In this document: piece by piece, positions 1 through 6,160 of the stretch
How positions within the stretch are numbered: position 1 is the first letter of the stretch
How the letters are laid out: the number at the start of each line of letters is the position of its first letter
Origin: Chloroflexota bacterium
GTDB lineage: Bacteria > Chloroflexota > Anaerolineae > Anaerolineales > Villigracilaceae
NCBI GenBank assembly: GCA_016191985.1
Contig: JACPVB010000040.1
Location: 1 to 14,289 of the forward strand
Reading direction: 5' to 3'
Length of the DNA stretch: 14,289 nt
Notes under the pieces: generated by a model
Told to the model about the DNA's origin: nothing
The model's database searches: none
Seen by the model: only the letters and a program-made list of their open reading frames with translations
Made by a program: the position numbers and the translations under genes

Positions 1-1
1 C

Positions 2-1165
2 AAACAACTCAACGAAGACCCGCTCAAGCTTTCACAGCGCTACATCGAAGATTACACCAACGATCTAAAAAATCTCAACATCCTGCCCGCCACCTCCAAC
101 CCGCAAGTCAGCAAGACCATGCCGCTCATCATCGAATTCATTCAAGGGCTTATTCAAAAAGAGCACGCCTACCCTGCACCCAATGGCGACGTATACTTCC
201 GCGTTATCAGCGACGACGATTATGGCCGTCTCTCAGGCCGCAAGCTCGACGACATGCAAGCCGGTGCGCGCATCGAAATCGGCGAACAAAAACAACATCC
301 CATGGACTTCGCCCTCTGGAAAGCCGCCAAGCCCGGCGAAATCTCATGGGATAGTCCCTGGGGCAAAGGCCGCCCCGGCTGGCACATCGAATGCTCCGCT
401 ATGAACCTCGCCGAACTGGGCGAACAGATCGACATTCACGGCGGCGGCAACGACCTCATCTTCCCGCATCACGAAAACGAAATCGCCCAAACCGAAAGCT
501 ACACCGGCAAGGAATTCGCGCACTACTGGGTGCACAACGGCATGTTACAGCTCGGCGGCGAAAAAATGTCCAAGTCCCTCGGCAACATCGTCAGCATCAA
601 GGAATTTTTATCCAAGCGCTCCGCCGATGTCATGCGCATGCTCGTCTTGAATGGGACCTATCGCGCGCCTTTGATGTTCAATGACGACACCCTTGATGCC
701 GCCGAAAAAAATGTGGAACGCCTCAAATCCGCCCTGCGGCCTGCTTCTCCATCCGCAAAAGGACTCTCCGCTGAATCATTGACCGCCCTCGTCACAGCCA
801 GCGAATCCGCCAGAACTAACTTCACCGAAGCCATGGACAGTGACTTCAACACCGCAGGCGCAATCGCCGCGCTGTTCGAACTCTCCAAATTCATCAACAC
901 CGCCCGAGACAACTCCGCCACCGACGAACAACTCAAACCCGCGCAAGGGACATTCCGCGAACTGGCAAACGTCCTCGGCCTCAAGCTCGAAGAAAAACAA
1001 GGCTCAGGCGAGCAGGAAGCGCAGGTCAATGCCCTGATCGCAGAGCGCAATGAAGCGCGCAAACAAAAACAGTGGGCACGTTCAGACCAAATCCGTGACC
1101 AATTAAAAGAAATGGGCGTCACCATCGAAGACAGCAAAGACGGCACCAAGTGGAGATGGGGATAA
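2..1165 (+). CDS. cysS: Cysteinyl-tRNA synthetase, 5'-truncated by window edge
   Basis: Charges tRNA-Cys with cysteine in the cytoplasm (class I aminoacyl-tRNA synthetase). The frame is open from base 2, so the ATG at 119 is internal; residues before it (QRYIEDYTNDLKNLNILPAT) already match the family. About 387 residues are visible and the N-terminus with the HIGH motif lies outside the window. Visible marks are the WHIECSAM segment with the zinc-ligand Cys (392-394), FPHHENE with the zinc-ligand His and Glu (461-481), and the KMSKS loop (563-577). A helical anticodon-binding C-terminal region follows and ends in KWRWG. The length fits a normal C-terminus, so nothing looks broken. The gene is followed 7 bases after its stop by a GTAG palindrome. 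The family assignment is very secure. Confidence 0.97.
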   Translation, partial: KQLNEDPLKLSQRYIEDYTNDLKNLNILPATSNPQVSKTMPLIIEFIQGLIQKEHAYPAPNGDVYFRVISDDDYGRLSGRKLDDMQAGARIEIGEQKQHPMDFALWKAAKPGEISWDSPWGKGRPGWHIECSAMNLAELGEQIDIHGGGNDLIFPHHENEIAQTESYTGKEFAHYWVHNGMLQLGGEKMSKSLGNIVSIKEFLSKRSADVMRMLVLNGTYRAPLMFNDDTLDAAEKNVERLKSALRPASPSAKGLSAESLTALVTASESARTNFTEAMDSDFNTAGAIAALFELSKFINTARDNSATDEQLKPAQGTFRELANVLGLKLEEKQGSGEQEAQVNALIAERNEARKQKQWARSDQIRDQLKEMGVTIEDSKDGTKWRWG

Positions 1166-1170
1166 CCCAT

Positions 1171-1195
1171 CCGTAGGTCACGCTTCCAGCGTGAC
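1171..1195. repeat. GTAG palindrome, copy 1 (after cysS)
   Basis: Perfect 8-bp inverted repeat GTCACGCT/AGCGTGAC (1177-1184 and 1188-1195) with a TCC loop, preceded by CCGTAG. The 28 bases 1171-1198 are identical to 2131-2158 after the methyltransferase gene. The similarity continues weakly to a shared AAAACTTCCGA (1213-1223). In copy 2 that piece is the left arm of a terminator; here the right arm is missing. It may act as a 3'-end hairpin for cysS. Confidence 0.85.
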
Positions 1196-1235
1196 GATCA
1201 CGATCATAAACAAAACTTCCGAAGTAAAAAATATC

Positions 1236-1283
1236 ACGCCATCTTTCAAACAGACCTTCTGAAAATATTGGTATCAATATCTT
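1236..1283 (+). pseudogene. Remnant of a second methyltransferase 5' end
   Basis: These 48 bases align without gaps to the first 16 codons of the intact methyltransferase at 1353-1400, with 41 of 48 identical. All seven differences are transitions, and six of the seven are at third codon positions. Two destroy function: the start is ACG instead of ATG, and the ninth codon TGG has become TGA (1260-1262). Homology stops abruptly at 1283. The pattern says a paralogue evolved under selection, was then silenced and was deleted except for its beginning. The comparison is directly visible; the history is inference. Confidence 0.8.
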
Positions 1284-1287
1284 GCTC

Positions 1288-1309
1288 CTTGCGCCGTCCT
1301 CGGCGCAAG
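1288..1309. repeat. Stem-loop of 9 bp
   Basis: Perfect inverted repeat CTTGCGCCG/CGGCGCAAG with a TCCT loop, sitting just where homology to the methyltransferase gene ends and 43 bases before the intact copy. No T-run follows, so it is not a standard intrinsic terminator. It may be part of the repeat population, or a scar at the deletion junction. Confidence 0.7.
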
Positions 1310-1352
1310 ATTCCCTCGATGAATAGACAATTCTTTAAAGGTAGAAGAAAAT

Positions 1353-2123
1353 ATGCCATCCTTCAAACAAACCTTCTGGAAATATTGGTACCAATACCTC
1401 AGCGGACGGATCGGCTCTGACCCCATCACTTTCTTGAACTACGGCTACTGGCCCCCCGCAGGGCAGACATTACCGCTCAGCGCGGAAGATGAAACCAATC
1501 GGCCTGCCATTCAACTCTATCATCATGTGGCTGGAGCCTGGCCGCTGGACGGGAAGAACGTCCTCGAAGTCAGTTGTGGACATGGCGGCGGCGCATCCTT
1601 CCTCACCCGCTACCACCACCCAGCCTCCTACACCGCCATTGACCAGAATCCCAAGGCCATTGATTTCTGCCGCAAAGTCCATGCCCCGCAAAAAATTGAC
1701 TTCCGCATCGGCGACGCACAAGCACTCGATTTTCCTGAAAACACCTTCGACGCAGTCATAAACGTGGAGGCATCCCACTGCTACCCAGATCAGGCAGCTT
1801 TCTATTCCTCAGTCAAGCGTGTGCTCAAGCCTGGCGGCAGGTTATTACATGCCGATTTCCGCCCGCGTGATGAACTCTCCCAATGGGAGGATGACATCAG
1901 CGCCAACTTCCACATCGCATCCAAAACGGACATCACCCCGCATGTCATCCGCGCCCTGCAACGCACCACCGAACGCTTCCGCGCACTCGCCCATCGCCTA
2001 TCCCCCAAGATCCTGCACCGCACCATGGAAACCTTCGCCGGTGTCGAAGGCTCCGCCATCTACAACAGCTTCGTCAGTGGTGAGCGAGTCTATCTATCCT
2101 TTCAACTCATCAAACCCGCTTAA
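1353..2123 (+). CDS. Class I SAM-dependent methyltransferase, phthiotriol/phenolphthiotriol methyltransferase-like
   Basis: 256 residues, a full-length class I (Rossmann) methyltransferase. The SAM-binding motif I is VLEVSCGHGGG (residues 70-80), followed by the acidic motif II in YTAIDQNP, then GDAQALDFPENTFDAVINVEASHCYP and RVLKPGGRLLHADFR. The combination of an N-terminal FLNYGYW, IQLYH, VSCGHGGGASF and NVEASHCYP is the pattern I recognise from mycobacterial enzymes that O-methylate phthiotriol and phenolphthiotriol lipids (Rv2952 type). The substrate here is unknown; a lipid or polyketide hydroxyl is a guess. The ATG at 1353 is chosen because family similarity starts at once; the purine stretch AGAAG upstream is a modest ribosome binding site. 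A decayed second copy lies just upstream and a strong terminator follows. Confidence 0.88.
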   Translation: MPSFKQTFWKYWYQYLSGRIGSDPITFLNYGYWPPAGQTLPLSAEDETNRPAIQLYHHVAGAWPLDGKNVLEVSCGHGGGASFLTRYHHPASYTAIDQNPKAIDFCRKVHAPQKIDFRIGDAQALDFPENTFDAVINVEASHCYPDQAAFYSSVKRVLKPGGRLLHADFRPRDELSQWEDDISANFHIASKTDITPHVIRALQRTTERFRALAHRLSPKILHRTMETFAGVEGSAIYNSFVSGERVYLSFQLIKPA

Positions 2124-2130
2124 CACCACC

Positions 2131-2155
2131 CCGTAGGTCACGCTTCCAGCGTGAC
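2131..2155. repeat. GTAG palindrome, copy 2 (after methyltransferase)
   Basis: Identical to copy 1 over 28 bases (2131-2158). GTCACGCT/AGCGTGAC forms an 8-bp stem with a TCC loop (2137-2155). It begins 7 bases after the methyltransferase stop and is directly followed by an intrinsic terminator, so the gene ends in a double hairpin. Confidence 0.85.
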
Positions 2156-2169
2156 GATTACCTTCATAC

Positions 2170-2207
2170 AATAAAACTTCCGAGAACACAATCTCGGAAG
2201 TTTTATT
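2170..2207. terminator. Bidirectional intrinsic terminator
   Basis: Perfect 15-bp stem (2170-2184 paired with 2193-2207) around the loop AACACAAT. The core is CTTCCGAG/CTCGGAAG, with an A-run on the left and TTTTATTAT on the right. This is a good rho-independent terminator for the methyltransferase and would also work on the other strand. Confidence 0.85.
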
Positions 2208-2220
2208 ATCACCCAACCGT

Positions 2221-2262
2221 GTCACCCTGAGGGAGCGCCCTTCAGCGACCGAAGGGTTTCGG
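2221..2262. repeat. REP-like palindrome, divergent copy
   Basis: CACCCTGAGGGAGCG ... AGCGACCGAAGGGT forms a loose palindrome with ACCCT (2224-2228) opposite AGGGT (2253-2257). The CCCTGAG and CGAAGGG ends mark it as a relative of the CCTTCGA...TCAGG family found at 3269, 6062, 7680, 10568 and 10633. The rest of the gap up to 2399 shows only a 7-bp inverted repeat, TCTTGGG/CCCAAGA (2361-2367, 2384-2390), and the -10-like sequence before the next gene. Confidence 0.65.
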
Positions 2263-2395
2263 ATCTTCTATTGTGTTGGCCGTCAATTTGGAGACTACTA
2301 TCACAGACAGCTTAATGTCACTAACGAAGATGAAGATAATCACAAAACCAAAACTCTTCTTCTTGGGCATTTCACTTTGCAAACCCAAGATAAAG

Positions 2396-2401
2396 TAAAA
2401 T
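2396..2401 (+). promoter_or_regulatory. -10-like hexamer for a possibly leaderless gene
   Basis: TAAAAT lies 7 bases before the ATG at 2409 and overlaps the alternative ATG at 2400. If it is the -10 element, transcription would begin at about 2409 and the message would have no leader. No convincing -35 box is seen (TTCACT at 2371 is 19 bases away). Confidence 0.4.
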
Positions 2402-2408
2402 GAGGCAT

Positions 2409-3107
2409 ATGGAGACAGAAATTATTATTGCTTTAATTGCTTTCCTATCCTCGGCATTTGGCGGTTTGGTAGTCGCTGTTATAAATCATCTTTTCACCAG
2501 AAAAAAGACCGAAGCCGAAACCAAGAAATTAGAGGCGGAAATTGACAAACTAAAAGCCGAAACACAAAAAACACTAGCTGAAACAAAAAGAATTAGCAGC
2601 GACACTAAGCATGCCTTAAGTGAAGCGAACTATCAAGATTCTGCAAAAATAAACGAAACAGTACTTTACGATGGCAAACAAAACTTTCATGGTTATGATA
2701 TTCAATCAGACCTCTTTGAATACACTATCCAACAAGAGGTGATTGTAATTCATGCAGAGGAAGCATATTTAGAATTGCGAACATACATATATAAAGGTAA
2801 AGAGTCTACATTTATTCCTAAGGATGAACTTATATCTGGCTATCGAAAGTTTCATATAAGTTGCGATGCAAAGGTGATTAGTGCGTCTTATGAAGTTAAC
2901 ATCTTCATGATGGAAGAGCCTGATTTAGAAGGACACAGTGTAGATGATCGCAGGATTACTGTAAAAGATACCGAGTGGTCTAAAATCGATTTTTATCTTA
3001 GAGCATTTCCTAACAAAGGCTATGTAGTAAATATTGGTGTAGAACGAATTTCCGGAAACGGGAGTATTCAGATTAAGAATCTCGTTGTGACAGAAGGCGG
3101 TGGTTAA
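2409..3107 (+). CDS. Orphan: membrane anchor, coiled coil and beta-rich domain
   Basis: 232 residues from the ATG at 2409, or 235 if translation starts at 2400; the -10-like TAAAAT overlaps the first ATG, which favours 2409. Three parts are visible. The first about 25 residues are hydrophobic (IIIALIAFLSSAFGGLVVAVI), a single membrane helix. A charged Lys/Glu/Ala heptad region follows (TEAETKKLEAEIDKLKAE and on), a coiled coil of about 40 residues. The remaining about 150 residues alternate like a beta sandwich (FHISCDAKVISASYEVNIFM, SIQIKNLVV), reminiscent of carbohydrate-binding jelly rolls, but I cannot assign a family. GC is far lower than in its neighbours and codon choice is AT-rich, which suggests recent transfer. 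It would be a membrane-anchored protein with an exposed domain. Function unknown. Confidence 0.75.
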   Translation: METEIIIALIAFLSSAFGGLVVAVINHLFTRKKTEAETKKLEAEIDKLKAETQKTLAETKRISSDTKHALSEANYQDSAKINETVLYDGKQNFHGYDIQSDLFEYTIQQEVIVIHAEEAYLELRTYIYKGKESTFIPKDELISGYRKFHISCDAKVISASYEVNIFMMEEPDLEGHSVDDRRITVKDTEWSKIDFYLRAFPNKGYVVNIGVERISGNGSIQIKNLVVTEGGG

Positions 3108-3175
3108 TAGGAGGGCCTTGCAAATAAGCTTGACCTTTTTATTTTTACTTCTTCTTATTTCATAAAATTATTCAA

Positions 3176-3706
3176 CTACAAAACTCCCTTCACCACATTC
3201 CCCGCCAAATCCCAAGCCTCCGCCAAGACCTTTCCTTCCGCCACCAAATCAACCTCCCACCAATCGGTCCCTGAGCGTGTCGAAGGGTCCACTTTCCACG
3301 CTTCCTTCTTCTCCACCACCTTCCCCTCCTCATCCAAGATCGTCACCAACACTTTCGTCACCATCACATTATCACTGGCCTGTACGCGAATGCGCCCATA
3401 CACCCGCTCGATCTTATGAATCACAGGCGGGTTGAACCAATCTGAAAGCGCAAAGTTATACGCGCTCATGATCGTCCCTGCCGCCAGCCTGGCATAGATC
3501 GGCTGAGTCTTGGCCGCCTCACGCGCATACGCTACCGCCCGTTTAAAACGGCTCTGGTGATCCTTCTGCCCCTCGCTGAATTTTCGCCTGTCAAAATTGG
3601 GCACACCACTGACATACGTCTCCCCGTTCGGCATCGGGCGGAAGACCAAGTTTCCGATCTTGCCGCTAATTCCCCTCACAATTGGGTTATTCTCTACCTT
3701 CGCCAT
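3176..3706 (-). CDS. Orphan protein with C-terminal Ig-like region
   Basis: 176 residues with no signal peptide or membrane helix. The N-terminus (NNPIVRGISGKIGNLVFRPMPNG) has the look of a conserved family of hypothetical proteins that I associate with Anaerolineae, recalled only loosely. Residues about 93-176 run PPVIHKIERVYGRIRVQASD, NVMVTKVLVTILDEEGKVV and AWDLAGNVVKG. This resembles bacterial Ig-like domains, which carry a D-N-V...V motif near the start and an A-x-D-x-A-G-N motif near the end. Start choice is firm: GGAGG lies 5 bases before the ATG. Residues 141-146 (PSTRSG) are encoded by a copy of the CCCTTCGACACGCTCAGGG repeat (3269-3287), apparently inserted in frame into a loop before the DWWEV strand. 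The gene is convergent with the AT-rich orphan. Function unknown. Confidence 0.75.
   Translation of the reverse strand: MAKVENNPIVRGISGKIGNLVFRPMPNGETYVSGVPNFDRRKFSEGQKDHQSRFKRAVAYAREAAKTQPIYARLAAGTIMSAYNFALSDWFNPPVIHKIERVYGRIRVQASDNVMVTKVLVTILDEEGKVVEKKEAWKVDPSTRSGTDWWEVDLVAEGKVLAEAWDLAGNVVKGVL
3269..3287 (-). repeat. REP-like palindrome inside a coding region
   Basis: On the minus strand the 19 bases read CCCTTCGACACGCTCAGGG, with CCCT/AGGG ends. It is read in frame as PSTRSG in the Ig-like orphan, and the same arms are seen at other loci in this window. Confidence 0.7.
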
Positions 3707-3735
3707 CCACTCCTCCTTCGTACTTCCGCCTAGTC

Positions 3736-3767
3736 TTCTATATGGTTTCTATATGGTGTCTATAGAC
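3736..3767 (-). promoter_or_regulatory. Tandem 11-bp repeat plus palindrome upstream of the Ig-like orphan
   Basis: Two perfect copies of TTCTATATGGT (3736-3746, 3747-3757) are followed by the perfect palindrome GTCTATAGAC (3758-3767). They lie 30-61 bases upstream of the start codon of the minus-strand orphan, where its promoter should be. Read on the minus strand they contain TATAGA boxes that could serve as -10. A regulator binding site is plausible but not shown. Confidence 0.45.
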
Positions 3768-3803
3768 TTCACCCATTATACCCTCGATCAAGCTCTCATC
3801 CTC

Positions 3804-3899
3804 AGACCTGACAGGTTTCCACGAAGCCCTGATTAACAAAGGCCAATCGTGTTCATGGAAGTCGAACCGTCACTCGTCACAATGAAACCTGTCAGGTCT
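3804..3899. repeat. Inverted pair of a palindromic repeat
   Basis: AGACCTGACAGGTTTC (3804-3819) is perfectly inverted as GAAACCTGTCAGGTCT (3884-3899), enclosing 64 bases. Each arm is itself almost a palindrome (ACCTG-A-CAGGT), so two small hairpins or one long stem can form. The right arm is followed by TTTTTC, giving some terminator character just upstream of rlmB. Confidence 0.75.
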
Positions 3900-3918
3900 T
3901 TTTCACTTTGTTATCAAG

Positions 3919-3924
3919 TAAAAT
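3919..3924 (+). promoter_or_regulatory. -10-like hexamer before rlmB
   Basis: TAAAAT lies 9 bases before the rlmB ATG, and no Shine-Dalgarno sequence is present between them (CAGCCCCAT). The spacing would put the transcription start about at the start codon. No clear -35 box. Confidence 0.4.
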
Positions 3925-3933
3925 CAGCCCCAT

Positions 3934-4662
3934 ATGAAAGAACTCATCTATTCCCGCAATGCAGTTTATGAAACCCTGCGTGCGCAACGCAGGCAGGTAT
4001 TTTCAATCGAAATCGCCGAAGGGGTGCAGGAAAAAGGCAAGGTTGAGCAAATTCTCAATCTGGCAAAAGAGCAAAAGATCAAAGTCAATCGCGTGCCGCG
4101 TCCCAGGTTGGATAAGGTCCACCAGAACAATCAGGGCGTCGTCGCCGAAGTGGACAAGTACCCTTATTCGGACGTGATCGAAATCCTCGAACATGCCAAA
4201 GGCGAAATGCCTTTTGTGCTCATGCTTGATTCCCTGCAAGACCCACAGAACTTCGGCACCCTCATTCGCACCGCGGAGGCGCTCGGCGTGCATGGCATTG
4301 TCATTCCGCTGGCCCGTTCCGTGGAGGTGACGCCCGCTGTGGTCAACGCATCTTCTGGCGCGAGCGAGCACATGCTCATCGCCCAGGCGAATTTGTCCCA
4401 GACGATTGACGCGCTCAAAGCGAATGACATCTGGGTCGTCGGACTGGACCAGGCCGGGGCGGAGATAGAGGCGGGCTCTCGTCACCTGAAAGGCGCGCTA
4501 GGACTCGTCGTCGGCTCCGAAGGTGAAGGTCTGCATGATCTCGTCCGAAAGAAATGCGACATCGTTTTGAAGCTCCCCATGAAGGGCAGGATCGAATCGC
4601 TCAATGCGGCGGTGGCGGGGTCGGTGGCGTTGTATCTGGCATATTTGAATCGAAACACGTAG
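3934..4662 (+). CDS. rlmB: SpoU-family 23S rRNA 2'-O-methyltransferase (RlmB-like)
   Basis: Methylates a ribose 2'-hydroxyl in RNA using SAM; RlmB acts on G2251 of 23S rRNA. The 242-residue length fits RlmB. An N-terminal substrate-binding domain (YSRNAVYETLR ... NNQGVVAEV) is followed by the knotted SPOUT domain. Its three motifs are DSLQDPQNFGTLIRTAEALG (with the catalytic Arg), LVVGSEGEGLHDLVRKKCD and LPMKGRIESLNAAVAGSVALY. A sister enzyme acting on tRNA (TrmH) or on another 23S site is possible but less likely given the N-terminal domain. cysS and rlmB are neighbours in many bacteria, which supports the name. The TAG stop is part of a palindromic repeat. Confidence 0.9.
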   Translation: MKELIYSRNAVYETLRAQRRQVFSIEIAEGVQEKGKVEQILNLAKEQKIKVNRVPRPRLDKVHQNNQGVVAEVDKYPYSDVIEILEHAKGEMPFVLMLDSLQDPQNFGTLIRTAEALGVHGIVIPLARSVEVTPAVVNASSGASEHMLIAQANLSQTIDALKANDIWVVGLDQAGAEIEAGSRHLKGALGLVVGSEGEGLHDLVRKKCDIVLKLPMKGRIESLNAAVAGSVALYLAYLNRNT

Positions 4663-4684
4663 AGACACGGTGGCGCCGTGTCCC
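4659..4684. repeat. GTAG palindrome overlapping the rlmB stop codon
   Basis: GTAGAGACACGG-TGGCG-CCGTGTCCC, with a 7-bp perfect stem (4664-4670 and 4676-4682). The TAG of the element is the stop codon of rlmB. It resembles the larger hairpin at 6046-6096, which has GTAGGGACAC/GTGTCCCTAC arms. Confidence 0.75.
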
Positions 4685-4696
4685 AACAGGAGAACA

Positions 4697-6031
4697 ATGC
4701 CTCAAGCAACCTATCATTTTCCAAAAGGCTTTTTATGGGGGACGGCATCTGCCGCATATCAGGTGGAGGGGAACAACACGAACAGCAATTGGTGGAAGTG
4801 GGAACAGGACGGTCATACGCAAGGGACGGCTGGTCTGGCCGCCGATTGGTGGGGGGGCCGCTGGCGGGAGGACTTTGACCGCGCCGCCGAAACGGGACAG
4901 AACGCGCATCGCCTTTCGGTGGAGTGGAGCCGCATCCAGCCCACGCCCGATACCTGGGATGAAGACGCGTTGGAACATTATCGCGCCATGCTGCGCGGAT
5001 TGAAAGAGCGCGGCATCACGCCGATGGTCACCTTGCATCACTTTACCGATCCGTTGTGGGTCAGCGAACGCGACGCCTGGGAAACAGAAGACATTGTGCC
5101 GCTGTTTGAAAAATTCGTCCGCAAGACGGTGGATGCGCTGAAAGAGTACTGCACGCTCTGGTGCACGATCAACGAACCGACGGGGTATGCGTTGAATGGA
5201 TATGTCGCTGACAGCGTGGACTCCTTCCCGCCTGGAAAGAACAACCTAAGGCTCGCCATGCGGGTGCAAGCCAACCTCATCCGTGGACATGCCGCCGCCT
5301 ATCGCGCCATCCACCTGATCCAACCGGAAGCGCGCGTGGGATTCGCGCATCATTATCGTTCCATCGCCCCGCATCACGCCTGGTCACCGTTGGACAAATG
5401 GGTGGCGCACAACTTTTTCAGCGCAATCAACGTTGGCTTTCCCTCGGCGCTGGCGGAGGGCGTCATGCGTTCGCCCCTCGGCTCGGTGCGGATTCCCGAA
5501 GCCAAAGGCACGCAGGATTATTTCGGCTTCAACTACTACACACGGGAACACGCCGCCTTCGACCTGCGAAAACCTGGCACCCTGTTTGGGCGCAACTTCT
5601 ACAGCAAGGACGCCGAGCTTAGCGATGACGGTTTCCTCGCCAACGAACCAGACGGCATGTTCGAAGGCCTGAAGTGGATCGTACGCATGTTCCCGGACCT
5701 GCCCATCCTCGTCACTGAAAACGGCGTCAACTCCGCCGACGATGTTATCCGTCCGCGCTACACGGTGCAGCACATCCACCAGATGTGGCGCGCGGTCAAT
5801 TTCAACTGGCCCATCAAGGGCTATTTTCACTGGTCGCTGGTGGACAATTTCGAATGGAGCTTCGCCTGGAAATATCGCTTCGGCCTGTGGGGATTGGATG
5901 TGGAAACGCAAAAGAGAATCAAACGCCCGTCCGCCGATTTGTACGCCGAGATCTGCAAAGAGAATGGCATTTCAAGCGAGATGGTGCAGAAGTATTGTCC
6001 CGAAGTGTTTGAGAAGATTTTCCCCTCATAA
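4697..6031 (+). CDS. GH1 family beta-glycosidase
   Basis: Retaining glycosidase that cleaves terminal beta-glucosides or beta-galactosides from oligosaccharides. 444 residues, normal for GH1, with no signal peptide, so probably cytoplasmic. Family marks in order: FLWGTASAAYQVEG at the N-terminus, RLSVEWSRIQP, the acid/base site TINEPT with Glu160, the nucleophile site VTENGV with Glu341, and HWSLVDNFEWSFAWKYRFGL for aglycone and sugar binding. Both catalytic glutamates are present. The ATG at 4697 is preferred over upstream GTG-type starts because AGGAG lies 4 bases before it and the family begins at this point. It follows rlmB after a hairpin and may be cotranscribed with it. Exact substrate cannot be told. 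Confidence 0.93.
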   Translation: MPQATYHFPKGFLWGTASAAYQVEGNNTNSNWWKWEQDGHTQGTAGLAADWWGGRWREDFDRAAETGQNAHRLSVEWSRIQPTPDTWDEDALEHYRAMLRGLKERGITPMVTLHHFTDPLWVSERDAWETEDIVPLFEKFVRKTVDALKEYCTLWCTINEPTGYALNGYVADSVDSFPPGKNNLRLAMRVQANLIRGHAAAYRAIHLIQPEARVGFAHHYRSIAPHHAWSPLDKWVAHNFFSAINVGFPSALAEGVMRSPLGSVRIPEAKGTQDYFGFNYYTREHAAFDLRKPGTLFGRNFYSKDAELSDDGFLANEPDGMFEGLKWIVRMFPDLPILVTENGVNSADDVIRPRYTVQHIHQMWRAVNFNWPIKGYFHWSLVDNFEWSFAWKYRFGLWGLDVETQKRIKRPSADLYAEICKENGISSEMVQKYCPEVFEKIFPS

Positions 6032-6045
6032 ATTCTGCACATACG

Positions 6046-6096
6046 GTAGGGACACAGCGCCTGTCCTTAGCGTGTCGAAGGACGCTGTGTCCCTAC
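6046..6096. repeat. Nested hairpin after the GH1 gene, possible terminator
   Basis: Perfect 14-bp outer stem GTAGGGACACAGCG/CGCTGTGTCCCTAC. It encloses a short REP-like copy GTCCTTAGCGTGTCGAAGGAC (6063-6083), so two repeat types are nested. TTTT follows, giving weak terminator character, and the TetR promoter starts 7 bases later. Confidence 0.8.
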
Positions 6097-6103
6097 TTTT
6101 ATC

Positions 6104-6132
6104 TTGACAGGTTAGAGTATTTACTCTATACT
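6104..6132 (+). promoter_or_regulatory. Sigma-70 type promoter of the TetR operon
   Basis: Consensus -35 TTGACA (6104-6109), exactly 17 bases, then -10 TATACT (6127-6132). The best promoter in the window. The -10 box overlaps the first TetR operator. Confidence 0.85.
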
Positions 6133-6152
6133 CCTAGAGTAAATACTCTAGG
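6113..6152. promoter_or_regulatory. Two palindromic TetR operators
   Basis: Operator 1 is TAGAGTA-TT-TACTCTA (6113-6128), filling the spacer and entering the -10 box. Operator 2 is the perfect 20-bp palindrome CCTAGAGTA-AA-TACTCTAGG (6133-6152), covering the likely transcription start and part of the ribosome binding site. Both share the same 7-bp half sites with a 2-bp centre, and the centres are 22 bp apart. Binding by the adjacent TetR protein would block its own promoter. The sites are plain; the identity of the binder is inference. Confidence 0.85.
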
Positions 6153-6160
6153 AGATACAC

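Noticed and set aside
658..1170. 170-residue minus-strand open frame inside cysS
   Set aside because: Serine- and arginine-rich shadow of cysS with no family features.
5384..5911. 175-residue minus-strand open frame inside the GH1 gene
   Set aside because: Antisense shadow of a well-supported gene in GC-rich DNA; no recognisable motifs.
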